Shown here in pieces: positions 1 through 10,900 of a stretch of DNA of 64,000 nucleotides. Source of the DNA: Fratercula arctica. Lineage: Eukaryota; Chordata; Aves; Charadriiformes; Alcidae. Numbering within the stretch: the first letter of the stretch is position 1; each line of letters begins with the position of its first letter. The DNA is taken from assembly GCA_947846985.1 (NCBI GenBank), contig CANTUZ010000026.1:51814730-51878729 (forward strand), written 5' to 3'. The notes under the pieces were generated by a model, which did no database searches, was not told the DNA's origin, and was given only the letters and a program-made list of their open reading frames with translations. The position numbers were made by a program, and so were the translations under genes.

Positions 1-823
1 CACGGATTCTGTTGCTTCGACTTTATCCCTGGGCTATTTCAGTTATTCTTATTGACTCAATATTAACGACAAATCAGTGCAATGGGATTTACTTTTTGTA
101 AAGCCAGCAACTGCACACAGGATCTTGACAGTGTAGAAACATATGCTTTTATTTGGACTTTCAAAATGACTGTATTTAAAATATTTTAACTTCACATAGC
201 CATAAATTTAGAGCTCTTTAAAGTGTGTCAACAAATAAATTCCTCATAATTAGCTATTTAGCAAACATGAACAAAAGTATCTGTAAAGACAAACAAACAC
301 GATTTGAATGGCAACACACTATAGCTAAGTTATTACCTATATACGTGGCGGGAACATTACACTGAACTTCAAAGTGGATTTTAATATTGTCTCAAGGGGT
401 AGATAAGTACCCTGCTTCCATTTATGTTTTTGAAAATCTCCTCCCTTGTAATTCTTTTTATTGCAAACATAAAAAAAGAAAATATCATAAAATGTCAATA
501 CGAAGCCAGGAAATCTTTTGTTTTCTTCTCAGAGTTTTCCTCCATGTATTAAACTTCTGAAGTTTCCAGAATAACATCCAAATAGTTATGTGCTGAAGAG
601 GTCTTGCCTAATTAGTGACCTGAATCTCTTTTTGACTGCTCAGCCAGACATGCAGATTTTGAACTGACAAACTGAAATGGAAGCGAAGCTAATAACTGTA
701 GATAATTTTCATTAAAAACAATAGCAAATTCTTTAGAATCATATGCAAAAAGAAGTATGTATGATTTCTGGACACAAGAACAAGACTGAAAATGCTGAAA
801 ATGTCTCTGGATTATATTTCCCT

Positions 824-853
824 CCCCCCCCCCCCCCCCCCCCCCAAAAAAAA
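824..853. repeat. C22 homopolymer followed by A8
   Basis: An uninterrupted run of 22 C (824-845) is followed directly by 8 A (846-853). The complementary strand is an uninterrupted G run and could form G-quadruplex structures. Run length is likely polymorphic and error-prone in assembly. Confidence 0.95.
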
Positions 854-895
854 GTTGCCAAGAATTCATTCTGTATTTTGTGTTAGGGCATTTTC

Positions 896-901
<6 letters not shown>

Positions 902-924
<23 letters not shown>
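902..924. repeat. T23 homopolymer
   Basis: A run of 23 T lies about 50 bp after the C22/A8 tract. It is a simple poly(dA:dT) tract with no tail-like context such as an adjacent retrocopy. Confidence 0.95.
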
Positions 925-927
<3 letters not shown>

Positions 928-2320
928 AGGATCTCAAAGTTACTCTTTTGAACATCTAAAAATGTGAAGTTATTGAGCTCGGTACATCACAGTAAAGTAA
1001 GCATATACGTTATCTCTGGTTGGCAGAGTGGAAAATGAGGGTTAGAGAAGCAAGGGAGTTGTCAGGCAGTTTAATAAAAAGAATATTGACAATCTTTGTT
1101 TAAGTCCTCTGTTCTAGCCAGATGAAAATACTCACACACACAAGTAAATACTGGGTCAGGTTCGTTTGCAGCCATTTCATTCTGTTCTCTTCCATAAGAT
1201 AATTTCTTCCCCTCAGGACAAAACAAAAAAAAAAGGGAAAAAATATTCCATGTATGCAGTATACACACACACAGTCTCTCACAGGTAAATATATCTGAGA
1301 GGGGAAAAAATACCTCTAAGTTAGAGAAAACACCCAGAAAGAAAACTCTTACCTTACTCGAGAATATTTTCAATCAAATGATGAATACAGCTCTCTATAA
1401 AGAATTCAGTGATTCTCTCCAACAGTATTATTTATGCCTTTGGTACCTACTCGTCTCATATGGAAATTAGTCTAAGATTTTGTTCTGTATTAGTCTTTGA
1501 CAGCTTATAGTATCAGGGATTACAGTAAAAGATGAGAGAATTTGTAATGATTAACTGTTCTATTCAGTTATTAATTTCCAAAACTTGAAGCTGAGATTGC
1601 TTTTTAGTCATTTTTCAGCAACATATTTATGGGATCAGAGAGTGATTAAAAATATAAGAAAGTGTGATGCTTTCAGGTCCTGAAAAAACACATTTCTAGG
1701 GATACCACTGATAAACAAAAAAGCAGTATTTTTGTACAGTCCTTTTAACAAAACATGAAAGATTATTTAAACACAGAGCAGCCAGAGGTTTATATATTTT
1801 TCTGCCCGGTTACCTTTAACCAAATTCTAATGAAAGGTAAGCACAAGATTTAAAAATTCACATTTTCACAAAATTTAGACAAAAAAGTTTGGAAATGCAG
1901 CTATATTCTTCACTGATTTGCAGCGCACACACATCTTCCCAGAAAGGTCTTTCCTTAATTCTTTGGGGTTTAACTAAAGGAAAAAAACCATGAGATTTAC
2001 TTTAACTCACTTAAAGTTACCGGAGTTAACATCAGAAAAAGCTGGACTGGGCCCTACCACCTAGTTTTACTTTTGTAGTACTACTTAAACTTATAAAAGA
2101 TAAAAATTATACACACAAGCTATGGAAAAATGTAGAGATATCTATGTTATTTTCTGTGTTTCATGGGTGTTAAAGTATCTTTGAATGGCAAAGTAAATCA
2201 CTTAAATTACTTAACAATACTACCGACATTGCAATGCCAGAAGTCATTTGTATCTGTTTAAGGTACTAAATAGTGCTGAACAATGATAGAAATACTACGT
2301 GTATTTTTAAGGCAAATCAG

Positions 2321-2339
2321 AAAAAAAAAAAAAAAAAAA
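2321..2339. repeat. A19 homopolymer
   Basis: A run of 19 A in the unique upstream flank. No polyadenylation signal or retrocopy was recognised just upstream. Confidence 0.9.
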
Positions 2340-3669
2340 GAAAATCTACAGATTTATCACTTTTCCCTGAGATAAAGTCTTAAGCTGTGCTTAGTTTAAG
2401 TATTTTGAGGTATGTGATCAATTGGCATAGTAACTGCAGCACAGCGTATCAATATACTGAAATTCTGTGCATTTACCAAGAAAGTATGTGCTGTACAGTG
2501 TCTGCTGAAGATGCCTTTACGCTGTGAAGCTGCAGATCCAGGGGCAGCGACAGAGGCTTGTCAGAGGCAGTTTCAGGCACTCACTGTGCATACACGCTAT
2601 TTTTTTCTAAACACGGTATTACCAATAGCTCAACCGACATTGACTCACTTCTTAACAGCCTCTACCTTTCTGCCAAATGAAGGCTAATGCCAGAGGCCAT
2701 TGGTACACAGAAGCAGTTTACAACTATGATATCAGTAATTGTTTAATCACGCAACCACGAAAATGGAGAGTGGACTAGAAGGTGGCATGCTTCTGGGCGT
2801 TGGGTATCTGGTAGGGTTCATATGAATTGGTTATGATGCAACAAAAAGCTCACTTTCTGTTCATTAAAGTATTGTTATTTTACTCGCAGAATTAATTTAT
2901 TTCTCATTTTGAGTCCAAAGGATTTATGTCTTTGTATTATTTATAAACTAATAAGATACAGCCACCTACAGCTTGCTTGCTAACTAAAGCTGGGAAAAAA
3001 AAGATACCTTCCTGCTATAGTTAGTCTTTTTGGAGGGTTTTTCAGTTATTAATAGTTTGAGTCCTTTTCATAGTTTTGTATGTGTTAAAGAAAAACCCAA
3101 GTACTATAGTCCTACAAGGATATTTTATATAATAGATTAAGCTCTGGCTCTGCTATTAAAAGGTGTTTTAAGTTGTAGAAACTGACCCCTCACTCTTTCC
3201 CTGTGATGCTTCTCACAAGGGCTGAACAAAGAGGGAAAAAAAAATAAATCATTAAGCTTTCCTTACAAATGTGGCTGAGGAGATTCTTCAGGAAAAAAAA
3301 AAAAAATTATTTGTTCTGCTTCTTGTAATGGCAGTGATTTCCACATGTCTGTCCGTGTTGCAGAAAAAAAGACTAAGGAGACACTGGATGTGCCCATTCC
3401 TATTCAAAGAACTCAGTTCAAAGATAGCAAAAAATTGGAAATGCTGGGGGTTTTTTAATGAAAAGGAGTGAAAAAGTTTGGTTTTATGGTGCCTGTTATA
3501 CCTGGGGTATTCGACTGATGTACTTCATATCCTACTAAGACTAATCTACAGCCATCAACATATTATAAAAAGAGGGCCAGAGGAGACCACAGGGAGACAA
3601 AATTTAGACAAGTTTTTCAGGCCATTGATAATGAAGATTTGGAAATCATACAGATTAAAAATAAATAAC

Positions 3670-3867
3670 ATAGAACAGAATGAAATAGAATAGAATGAAA
3701 TAGAATAGAATGAAATAGAATAGAATAGAATAGAATGAAATAAAATAAAACAGAATAGAATAAAATAAAATAAAATAGAATAAAATAGAATAGAATAAAA
3801 TAAAATAGAATAAAATAAAATAAAATAAAATAAAATAAAATAAAATAAAATAAAATAAAATAAAATA
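3670..3867. repeat. Pentanucleotide microsatellite TAGAA/TGAAA to TAAAA
   Basis: About 40 copies of a 5-bp unit. The left part mixes TAGAA, TGAAA and TAAAA units, partly in a 15-bp higher-order pattern (one TGAAA followed by TAGAA units). The right end is homogeneous, with eleven perfect TAAAA units at about 3811-3865. The tract is open in a minus-strand frame only because the repeat contains no stop in that frame (repeating ILFYF-like residues), so that frame is not a gene. It lies roughly 240 bp before the first CpG island. Confidence 0.97.
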
Positions 3868-4040
3868 ATCCGAGCGCTGCTTTTTAATTTCAGCATGTGC
3901 TCCCTGGCTTCAATCACTTCAGAGGGGAGGGCAAAGAGCAGGAATCCCACTGTCCTCCGGCCAAAGGCTGGACAGATTCGGTGGCGCGACGGGTGAAGAT
4001 TAACCTGGAGCCTCTTTCCACGCTGAGAAAAACCACACAC

Positions 4041-4097
4041 CAAAAAAAAAAGAAAAAAAAATAAAAAAAAAAAGAAAAAAGAAAGAAGAAGGAAAAC
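4041..4097. repeat. A-rich purine tract at the edge of a CpG island
   Basis: Almost pure A with scattered G and one T over 57 bp, passing within about 25 bp into extremely GC-rich DNA. Such poly(dA:dT) tracts disfavour nucleosomes, so this may mark the border of an open promoter region. Confidence 0.85.
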
Positions 4098-4104
4098 ATA
4101 AAAT

Positions 4105-4790
4105 GAAATTAAACGAAAGCCGCCACAGGCCCGTCGCCTCCGGACCGGCGGACGCGGGTTCCCGGCCCCCGCCGCCCCCCCTCCCCGCGGCGCCGCCCTC
4201 GGCCGCTGGGGGGCGTCGGGGCGCTTCCGAAGGCCGCGCGGGCGGGCGGCGCGCCCCGCCCGGCCTCGCCGCGCCGGCCGCCGTCACCCCGGCAACGCCG
4301 GCGGCGGCAGCGCCCTCCCCCCCGGAGGAGGCCCCGTCCGCCGGCCCGGCCCCCCCCCGCCCCGCTCCGCCCCGCCCCGCCGCAGCCGCTCACCTGCCCG
4401 CGCCCCGCCGACCCGCGGCGCTTGGGTGGTGGCCAGCGGCGCCTCGCCGCCGCCTGCTCCTCCTCCGAGGTGATGCGGGTTTTTGGCGGCGAAGCGCCGG
4501 CCCCGCTGGCCGCCTCCCCCAGCCGCCGGTGGCAGAGGGGCGCGGGCGGCGGCGGAAGGGGACGGAAGGCGAAGCCCGGGCGAGTGGAGCCTCCTCCCCG
4601 GCTGCGGAAAAGCCGCACGGGTGTCGCCGACTCGGGCGGCGGAGGTTTGCGCGGCCAGTGCCGCGCATCGCCCGCGGGATGGAGCGGGGAAGGAGTTTTC
4701 TTTTACGGTTGAATTACTCGGCGCGCTGTTTTCCGTGGGCAGACGGAAACTCATCCGTAGGCAGCCCGCGTACGCCCCTATCATAGCACC
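4105..4790. promoter_or_regulatory. Upstream CpG island, candidate distal or alternative EFNA5 promoter
   Basis: The sequence is very GC-rich and CpG-dense, with repeated GCC/CCG and GC-box-like CCCGCCC and CCGCCC elements. Long open frames occur on both strands in several frames at once, which is the expected artefact of high GC, not coding. The island is about 2.2 kb before the EFNA5 start codon and separate from the island over exon 1. A CCAAT box follows at 4949-4953. It could be a distal EFNA5 promoter, a promoter for a divergent non-coding transcript, or a CpG-island enhancer. The CpG density is directly visible; the promoter role is inferred. Confidence 0.75.
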
Positions 4791-4948
4791 CGGCGTTGAA
4801 ACGGTTACGTTTAACAGCAAGGCTGCACAGGAACCACTCCGATGTTTTAGTAATTCAATTAGTCAGGTTTCCAGAAGGTGGGGTGGGGTATTTTTTTGGC
4901 ATGGAGGAGGAGAAGCCGGGGATGGCGCCTCCCTTCTCGTGTTGCAAG

Positions 4949-4953
4949 CCAAT
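4949..4953 (+). promoter_or_regulatory. CCAAT box
   Basis: A CCAATCAGG match, the classical NF-Y core, sits at the downstream side of the first CpG island and 15 bp before the A31 tract. It fits promoter context, but single motifs are weak evidence. Confidence 0.4.
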
Positions 4954-4963
4954 CAGGTCGAGG

Positions 4964-4967
<4 letters not shown>

Positions 4968-4998
<31 letters not shown>
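4968..4998. repeat. A31 homopolymer
   Basis: A run of 31 A closes the GC-rich segment that begins near 4105. There is no AATAAA signal just before it and no recognisable coding similarity upstream, so a retrocopy tail is unlikely. Confidence 0.95.
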
Positions 4999-5002
<4 letters not shown>

Positions 5003-5186
5003 ATCTGTAAGCAAACAGCAGGCTGTGCCCTGACTGGCTGCGCCGGCAAATCCCCCCCCTTTCCCAAGTAAACTGCATGCAAAAATCCCACATGATCAAG
5101 CAGCAGCGCCCGTGCTGCGACCTGGCTGCCTGCGCCTCCTCCTCGCCTGCATCCCTCACGCACACCGGCGCCAGATCCCGCCGCGG

Positions 5187-5277
5187 ACACACGCGTGTGC
5201 ATGTATGTATGCGTGTGTACCTCTACATACCGCGTATCTGTCTCTGCGGCTGCCTGTCGCACACACGCATGCACACA
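5187..5277. other. CA/TG-rich alternating purine-pyrimidine segment (Z-DNA potential)
   Basis: Positions 5187-5220 are 34 bases of perfect purine-pyrimidine alternation rich in CG, CA and TG steps. Positions 5258-5277 are a second 20-base alternating run. Within the first run, ACACACGC (5187-5194) and GCGTGTGT (5211-5218) are perfect 8-bp inverted arms around a 16-nt loop. Both runs lie between the two CpG islands, upstream of the EFNA5 leader. Confidence 0.85.
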
Positions 5278-5354
5278 GCCAAGCCAGGCTCCTAGCTTTT
5301 TCCAGGCTGCTGATGTCGGATTTACACGCAGTGAAGGGACCGGTCATTGCAAAA

Positions 5355-5363
5355 GGGGGCGTG
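5355..5363 (+). promoter_or_regulatory. SP/KLF/EGR-type GC element
   Basis: A GGGGGCGTG match resembles EGR and KLF/SP binding sites. It lies shortly before the pyrimidine-rich leader region and may belong to the proximal regulatory DNA of EFNA5. Occupancy cannot be judged from sequence. Confidence 0.3.
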
Positions 5364-5715
5364 ACTGTTTAAAGATTTTTTTTTCCCTCCCATAAAGCAA
5401 TTTATTATTTTTTTTTTCAAAACTGACTTTTGCCCCTCCAATCCTCGTCGCTCTTTACGATCCCTCCCTGCCTGCCGCTGCATTCAAGTTTATTTATTTG
5501 CCTGCTGGCGTGGTATATTTTTCCTTGCTGCTCTTGCTGCTGCTTCAGAGGGAAAAGGGGAGCAGCTGTTGGGCAAAACCGAGAAGAAGAACTGGGGTTG
5601 TGTGGTGTTTTTTTTTTTCTCGATCTCCTTATGTAGTCATCTGAGGGGTGGATTCTTTTTCTCTCTCACCCCCCTCCCTGCTCTTTCAAACTGTTTTGTC
5701 CTTCCGCAGAAGTTG

Positions 5716-5865
5716 ATGTTCCCGGGACTGGACCCTGCTTTATCACAGAGAGGCTCCGGGAGGCTGAAGCAGGAGATTTCCGCACCTCGCCGTATCGCTC
5801 CGTTCGTCCCCCGAGCAGGAGAGGCCAGCCAAGACCAGCATCATCAGAGGAGTTTGCAGGCTTGA
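5716..5865 (+). other. Upstream ORF, 49 codons, in the presumed leader or 5' flank
   Basis: An ATG at 5716 opens a 49-residue frame of mixed composition ending in TGA at 5863-5865, about 1.1 kb before the EFNA5 start. It matters only if the transcript starts upstream of it. No known domain was recognised. Confidence 0.35.
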
Positions 5866-6010
5866 TTTTCCACTTCTCCGAGGTTTTGCTTTTTCCACGC
5901 CCTCTCATAAAACAATTTTTTTATTTCCATCTCCTTGGTTTCCACGCCGCAATATTTATTGGATTGGCCCTTCTTTTTTTTTTTTCTGCTCCCCCCCTTT
6001 TTTTTTCTTG

Positions 6011-6013
6011 CCC

Positions 6014-6045
<32 letters not shown>

Positions 6046-6047
6046 TT
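6011..6047. repeat. C11 followed by T26
   Basis: Adjacent homopolymers, C at 6011-6021 and T at 6022-6047, form a pure pyrimidine block in the presumed leader or 5' flank. Similar shorter C and T blocks precede it from about 5970. Confidence 0.95.
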
Positions 6048-6597
6048 CCGCCTTTGCTGTTGCTCAGTCCTTGGTGCATCCACCGCCCAGGAACAGGAAG
6101 GACAAGAAAACCACTCCACAAAGTCTCCTTCAAGACACTCTCTGTGCTGCAGAACAGGCTCTCCAACTCCATCAGCGCACCAAACAAACTCCTCAGGGCT
6201 TTTGCTCTTCCCCCCCTCCCTCCGTTTTTTTTTCCCCTTTTTTTTCGTTGCTTTTTTTTTTTTTTTTCCTTTTTGTTTGTTTTTCATTTGCTGGGGGGCG
6301 GAGGGCCAGGAAGGAAGACACAAACTTTGTACTTTAAGAATCTGCTGATACTTCTCGCCTCTCTCCTAGCCGGCGGCCTTTAATTTACTGCCAGGACCCC
6401 CCGTGGGCTTCCAGGGGGAAGATCTCCTTCCTCTCCTCCCCGCTCCTCTCCCTTCCTTCTCCCGCTCGCTCCCTCCATCCCCGCGTCCCCCGGCCGCCCC
6501 CGAGCCGCGGGACCGCGCCGCCGGGGCTCGCTCGCAGGGGGCGGAGGACCGGCGCCCCTCGCCCGCCCTCCCGCCCGCCGCGTCGGCGGGCCGGTGT

Positions 6598-6699
6598 ATG
6601 TCGTGCCGTGGGCTCCTCCGTACGGGACTCCCGGTGAATGAGCACCGCCCGCCGCTCGCCGCCGCCCGCCTCGGCCGCCACCTCCCCTTGCCGGGGTGA
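6598..6699 (+). other. Leader upstream ORF, 33 codons
   Basis: An ATG at 6598 with stop TGA at 6697-6699, ending 261 bp before the EFNA5 ATG. It overlaps the next upstream ORF (6638-6709) in a different frame. It begins MSCRGLLRTG and has no recognised domain. If the transcript starts upstream of 6598, it could reduce translation of ephrin-A5. Confidence 0.45.
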
Positions 6700-6709
6700 G
6701 GCTCCCTGA
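6638..6709 (+). other. Leader upstream ORF, 23 codons, overlapping
   Basis: An ATG at 6638 opens a short Arg/Pro/Ala-rich frame ending at TGA 6707-6709. It is out of frame with the 6598 ORF. No further ATG occurs between 6709 and the EFNA5 start at 6961. Confidence 0.45.
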
Positions 6710-6875
6710 GGGACCGCGGGTCGCGCCTCCCTGCCGGCTGCCCGTCTGCGGCGGCAGGCGCCCTCCGCTCGCTGCGGCGCGGCTCGCCGCGGAGCCCTCC
6801 CGCTCTGCGCCTCGCTTTTTTATTTATTTATCCCCCCCTACCACCCGCGCCCCGGCTCGCCCCCCCACCCCCCAT

Positions 6876-6911
6876 TTTTAATTTTTTTTTTTTAAAATTT
6901 TTTTTTTTTTA
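6876..6911. repeat. T/A-rich tract inside the CpG island
   Basis: Two long T runs surround a short AAAA, 50-85 bp upstream of the EFNA5 start codon and flanked by C-rich DNA. The tract would lie in the 5' UTR or mark the core promoter, depending on the transcription start. Confidence 0.9.
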
Positions 6912-6960
6912 CCCTTTTCCCCCGCCTTTTTTAATTCTTCCCCCCCGCATCCCGGGCGCG

Positions 6961-7085
6961 ATGCCGCACGTGGAGATGCTGCTGGTGGCGGCCGCGGCGC
7001 TGTGGGTGTGCGTGCGCGGGCAGGAGCCCGGCGCCAAGGCGGTGGCCGACCGCTACGCCGTCTACTGGAACAGCACCAACCCCAG
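6961..7085 (+). CDS. EFNA5: Ephrin-A5, coding exon 1 (partial gene)
   Basis: This exon encodes the first 41 codons plus two bases of ephrin-A5, the GPI-anchored cell-surface ligand of EphA receptors, which guides axons in retinotectal mapping and boundary formation. Residues 1-20 form a signal peptide: a short MPHVEM start, a hydrophobic Leu/Ala/Val core, and predicted cleavage after Gly20 so that the mature chain starts QEPG. Residues 26-41 (KAVADRYAVYWNSTNP) are the conserved first strand of the ephrin receptor-binding domain, and Asn37-Ser-Thr is the N-glycosylation sequon known in this family. The frame breaks after AG at a consensus AG|GT donor, so the Arg codon is split in phase 2, as expected for ephrin-A5 exon 1. 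The rest of the domain and the GPI signal must lie on exons beyond this window. Identification rests on recall of the family sequence; ephrin-A5 fits better than ephrin-A2 or A3. Confidence 0.95.
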
Positions 7086-7091
7086 GTACGC
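7084..7091 (+). other. EFNA5: 5' splice donor of EFNA5 intron 1
   Basis: AG|GTACGC lies exactly where the ephrin-A5 reading frame departs from family similarity. The open frame continues into a Gly/Arg/Ala-rich read-through that is not ephrin-like, so the exon ends at 7085. Confidence 0.9.
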
Positions 7092-7900
7092 GGGGCGGCC
7101 GCGGGCGCGCAGCGGCGGGCGAGGGGCTCTCGGCGCCGGGAGGGGGTGAGGGGGAGGCGGGCGGGGAGCGGCGCCCCAGCGCCGGCGGCTCTTACCCGGC
7201 GCCTTCAGAAACTACTTCGGCAGCAAGATGGGGTGGAAAACTTTTTTTTTTTTAGGAGGGTTAGGGCCATAGGCAGCGGCGGTGGGGCGGGTGGTGGTGG
7301 TATTTCTTGCCCTCCCTGCCTTCCCCAGCGCTGCACCAGGCTAACCGCTTCCCCGGGCTCCGGTCCGCGGGCGCCGGGCGGATGCGCCCCCGCTGCGGCG
7401 TGGGCGCCCCTCGTAGCGGGGCAAACCGCGCCTGCGGCCGAGCCTGCTCCGGGAGTTCGGGTGGGATGAGGGGGTGCAGGTAGCGGCCCCCCGCTTGTGG
7501 CCCGGCGGACTCCTGCGGTAGCGGGGAGCCGGCCCCGAGCCGCCCGCCGGTAGCGTGGAACCGGCCCCGGGCAGGGAGGCGGGGATCTCCCTCCCCGGCG
7601 GGACGGAGCCAAGCCGGCACAGCGCCGGGCGGCATCGCTGTCGGGACAGGCAGCCGCGGCGGAGGGGTGGCTTTCCCCCTGCCCTGCCCTGCGCTGCCCG
7701 CCCGGCGGGGGGCTCCCCCGGGCAGACTAGAGGTAGCCGTGAGGAAGCGAGGTAGGTACGGCATCCCGGGCCGAGGGGGATGCCGGTGCCGCCGGGGACG
7801 GGACGGCGCGTCGCCGGTGTCCCCGTCGGGGCTGAGCGGTGCCGAGGCAGCCTCCCCGCTCCCATCGCGCCCAGGCGCGCCAGAGGTTTTCTGACAGCAG

Positions 7901-10900
7901 GCTCTGCGTGCAGTTCTGCGAAGCCGCCTCCTGCGAAGGGAGGTTTCATTTAATTTTTCTGGAGTTTTCCCTCATGTTTAGCATCAGAAAATTTCAGTCC
8001 TGCTCCAAATGGTATCCATGTGTTTGGGTAAAAAGTCACCTGGGTATTAAATTTTTTGCCTTGCTAAAGTGCGTGTGAGCAGACTTGCCTTTTTTTTTGT
8101 CCTTCCCCTTATAACTGTCAAGCTAGTCTAAGTAAATTTGGGGACATTTTATCTTAGGTTATCTCTTTTTTATGCTTCTGATACTGCTGTTTGGTTCGAG
8201 ATTAGCCCATTGATTTTTGTCACAGGTCATGTTTTTTAATAGATCTGTGTTGCCTGCAGAAATCTCCTCTACTCGGTATTCCGGAGTGGCTTCAAAATAG
8301 GTGATGCAGAAGTTAACGGGCAGAATTTTCAAGTGCCCAGAGTTAGCTATTCTGTCCAGCACTTTAATGCTGTGTTCCTGGTAACAGCGCCTCAGCAATA
8401 AATAGTTGGCACAAAACGCTTGAGACAGAGGATTTATCCAAAAGTCACAATCATGCTTGGGAATGATGAGCATCTGTAATTTTAAATGGCGATCTCTACA
8501 TTTTCCTCTCTTCAAGGGTGTTACGTGAAAAAAATTGGTCAGAGTAAATAAGATGAAAAGTTACATTTCACATCAAACACATCAAAGAACATGCATCCCA
8601 AAAAATTGCTTGTCTCTCAAAATCAGAGTTTTTTCTGTTGTTGTTAGGCAAAATGAAATGTAACTGCTAGGAAAAAAAAGAAAGTAATATTCGCAAATCC
8701 CGCTGGGCAGAAGGAGGATTGTTGAAAGAAATAGGTTTGACTAAATGCACACATTGCTGGCATAACAGCTAGAATACTTCAAAAATAACCTTCCATTCAA
8801 GATTTTTCACTTCTGCTCTCTTGTGTGTGATGAGCTTACACAATAACTGCACATAGGTAAAGACAGTTGAAGGTACAAGCAATACTTACCTGGTCAGTAG
8901 GTATTACGCATTGAATGGATTTGTAAGGATTCTAGTAAGTTTAATTGTATTTTATTACTCTTAATGAAATCTCTTCTTAGTCCAACATTAAACATCATCA
9001 GACTGCAAAGAAAAGTTAGTTTTGTTATTCTTCCAAACACTAGAGGAAGAGTTAATGGTAAGATGTTTCTAAACCTTCCCTTTTAAAAACAAACATATTT
9101 TTCTTGTCTTAAAATACTCACTGGCTCTCACAATGGAAATAGCTATTTGGACATGTCATGTTTGTCCGTGAGTTAAAAATATGAGAAAGAGCAGGGTGCA
9201 GATATATTTCTCCTTTGTTTTATACAGTGTGCCAGTTTTTGTGTGCCTTCCAAGTTACATGATAATTACAGTAAAACAGGCAAACACCTGAATGGTAGGT
9301 GTAAGAGACCCAAAGAAAAGAAAACATTTCTGTTTTGAATTCGTTTTGTCAGAATCTAACCTGAAGGCAAAATTCACTTTGGTTATCAAAATTTTTAGAG
9401 CAGTTAACAATGTTGCAGGAATAACTTCACAGTGATTTATCTGCTTCCAGAGACAGACTCAGGAGATGAACAATCTGGTTTTTATACACATAGAAGTAAG
9501 TAGGGATGCTTACTTGGTTGTAACCATTTGAAATTAGAAGACAAAATATACTGTCGTAAACACAAATGCCGCCATTGTGCTTTAGCTTACTTCCTTATTG
9601 CATTTATTCAGAATTAACAAACTGCTGTATAACTAATTAATTCAGTTTAAAAATGAAGTGTTGATAATTGTGGTAGTGATTAAAGGCACTCTAAATTAAG
9701 GTTTCATCAAAACTTTGAAGAATTTAATAATGATTGTATTTCCCTCAGATATGATGGTGTTTAGGTTTTTAGTAATGCACTCCAGCAATTTATTGAAATA
9801 CATGAAGATCTAATCCTTATTAAAAGACACATTAGTAAATTGATGAGTGGCCCAATTGATAAGTGTTCCTGGTGCAAACTATATTTGGTAAATAAAAAAT
9901 CCTAAGAGTCTATTAGCAAAATTCTTATTACATTTCTTGGTTAGTTGCCAAAGTTCTGCTAGAACAATTAAAAAAAATGTTCTATGATCGTAATTGTTAG
10001 CATGTATGAGTAACAAAGGAGTATATTCTTACAGAGCCTAAGTCTTTTCTTAGAAATGTTTTAAGTATTCCTGTGTCTTATTTTTGTTATGTATTTAATT
10101 ATGACCATACACGAAGTACCATAAATGCTGTAGTCCAATTCCAGGTGAGGATATGTTTAAGGATTAGGATTTCGAAGTATAATACAATAAGGTTTTTTAA
10201 TCCTTTTTTTGTGGATTGGAACTTAATCTTCAAGTAAACTTGAAGATGTGTTCTAGTATTTTTATTATTTATGTAGGCTTAGAATTAAGTGTACATAAAT
10301 TCTACTTATCACCTTAAAAGTGCATTAGTCTTTCAGCACTGTTTGCTTATGTATTCTTACACAGGACAGTGAAATACCATCAAAGAATATTATTCTGAAT
10401 CCAACACTTAAAATAGTTTGGGGAGTTTGTTTTGTAGTGGAGCATATTTATTTAATCCTGATTACTAGCGTCCTTGTAAATAGAATTCAGCCAAAATGTC
10501 ATGTAACTGGGCCAAATTTTGAAGCGGTTTACGTGCTTAGTGCTTGCTACTGCTTTTAATGTTGTCAGAGTTCAAGCTGAACTACTTGCTATAATTATTG
10601 CTACATTTTTCTGCTCGCAGGTTTGTGCTTCAAGATTATGGTTTATATTTAGGCATTTCCCTATAAGTTGTTTCAGTGGCAGGTTATGTAGCTTCATAAA
10701 TTGTTACTAGTTTCAAGGTAGTTAAAAAATAGTTGCATTTCAAGTCTAGTTTCTGGTCATATATAGATGCCAAGCCTTGTAGTCTCACGAAAGCAAATAT
10801 TTTTTTTATTAGGAGTATTATTGGATTTGGCTGTATCTTACACAAGAAAACTGGGTACAAAGTTACATCCACAAGAGAATTAGTATAAAGACATAGGATG

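Larger units (their letters stand above)
1..3660. other. AT-rich upstream flank without a supported gene
   Basis: No reading frame here is long or complex enough to support a gene; the few open frames are short or run through homopolymers. No LINE or LTR similarity was recognised. The stretch contains the C22/A8, T23 and A19 tracts listed separately. About 2440-2790 is somewhat more complex, unique sequence that could be conserved non-coding DNA, but nothing in the sequence alone proves it. It is read as the far 5' flank of EFNA5. Confidence 0.6.
5400..6960 (+). promoter_or_regulatory. Pyrimidine-rich 5' flank and leader of EFNA5
   Basis: The plus strand is strongly biased to C and T across this stretch, with C11/T26 (6011-6047), T/C runs at about 6219-6287, and T/A runs at 6876-6911. 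It ends at the EFNA5 start codon, which has G at -3 (moderate Kozak context). The transcription start cannot be placed from sequence; part of this interval is likely 5' UTR and part is promoter. Upstream ORFs are listed separately. Confidence 0.6.
6400..7900. promoter_or_regulatory. CpG island spanning EFNA5 exon 1
   Basis: High GC and dense CpG run from before the start codon through exon 1 and about 800 bp into intron 1, then drop sharply near 7900. This is the usual pattern of a vertebrate developmental gene promoter. It is interrupted by a T/A-rich insert at 6876-6911. Long open frames on both strands here are GC artefacts. Confidence 0.9.
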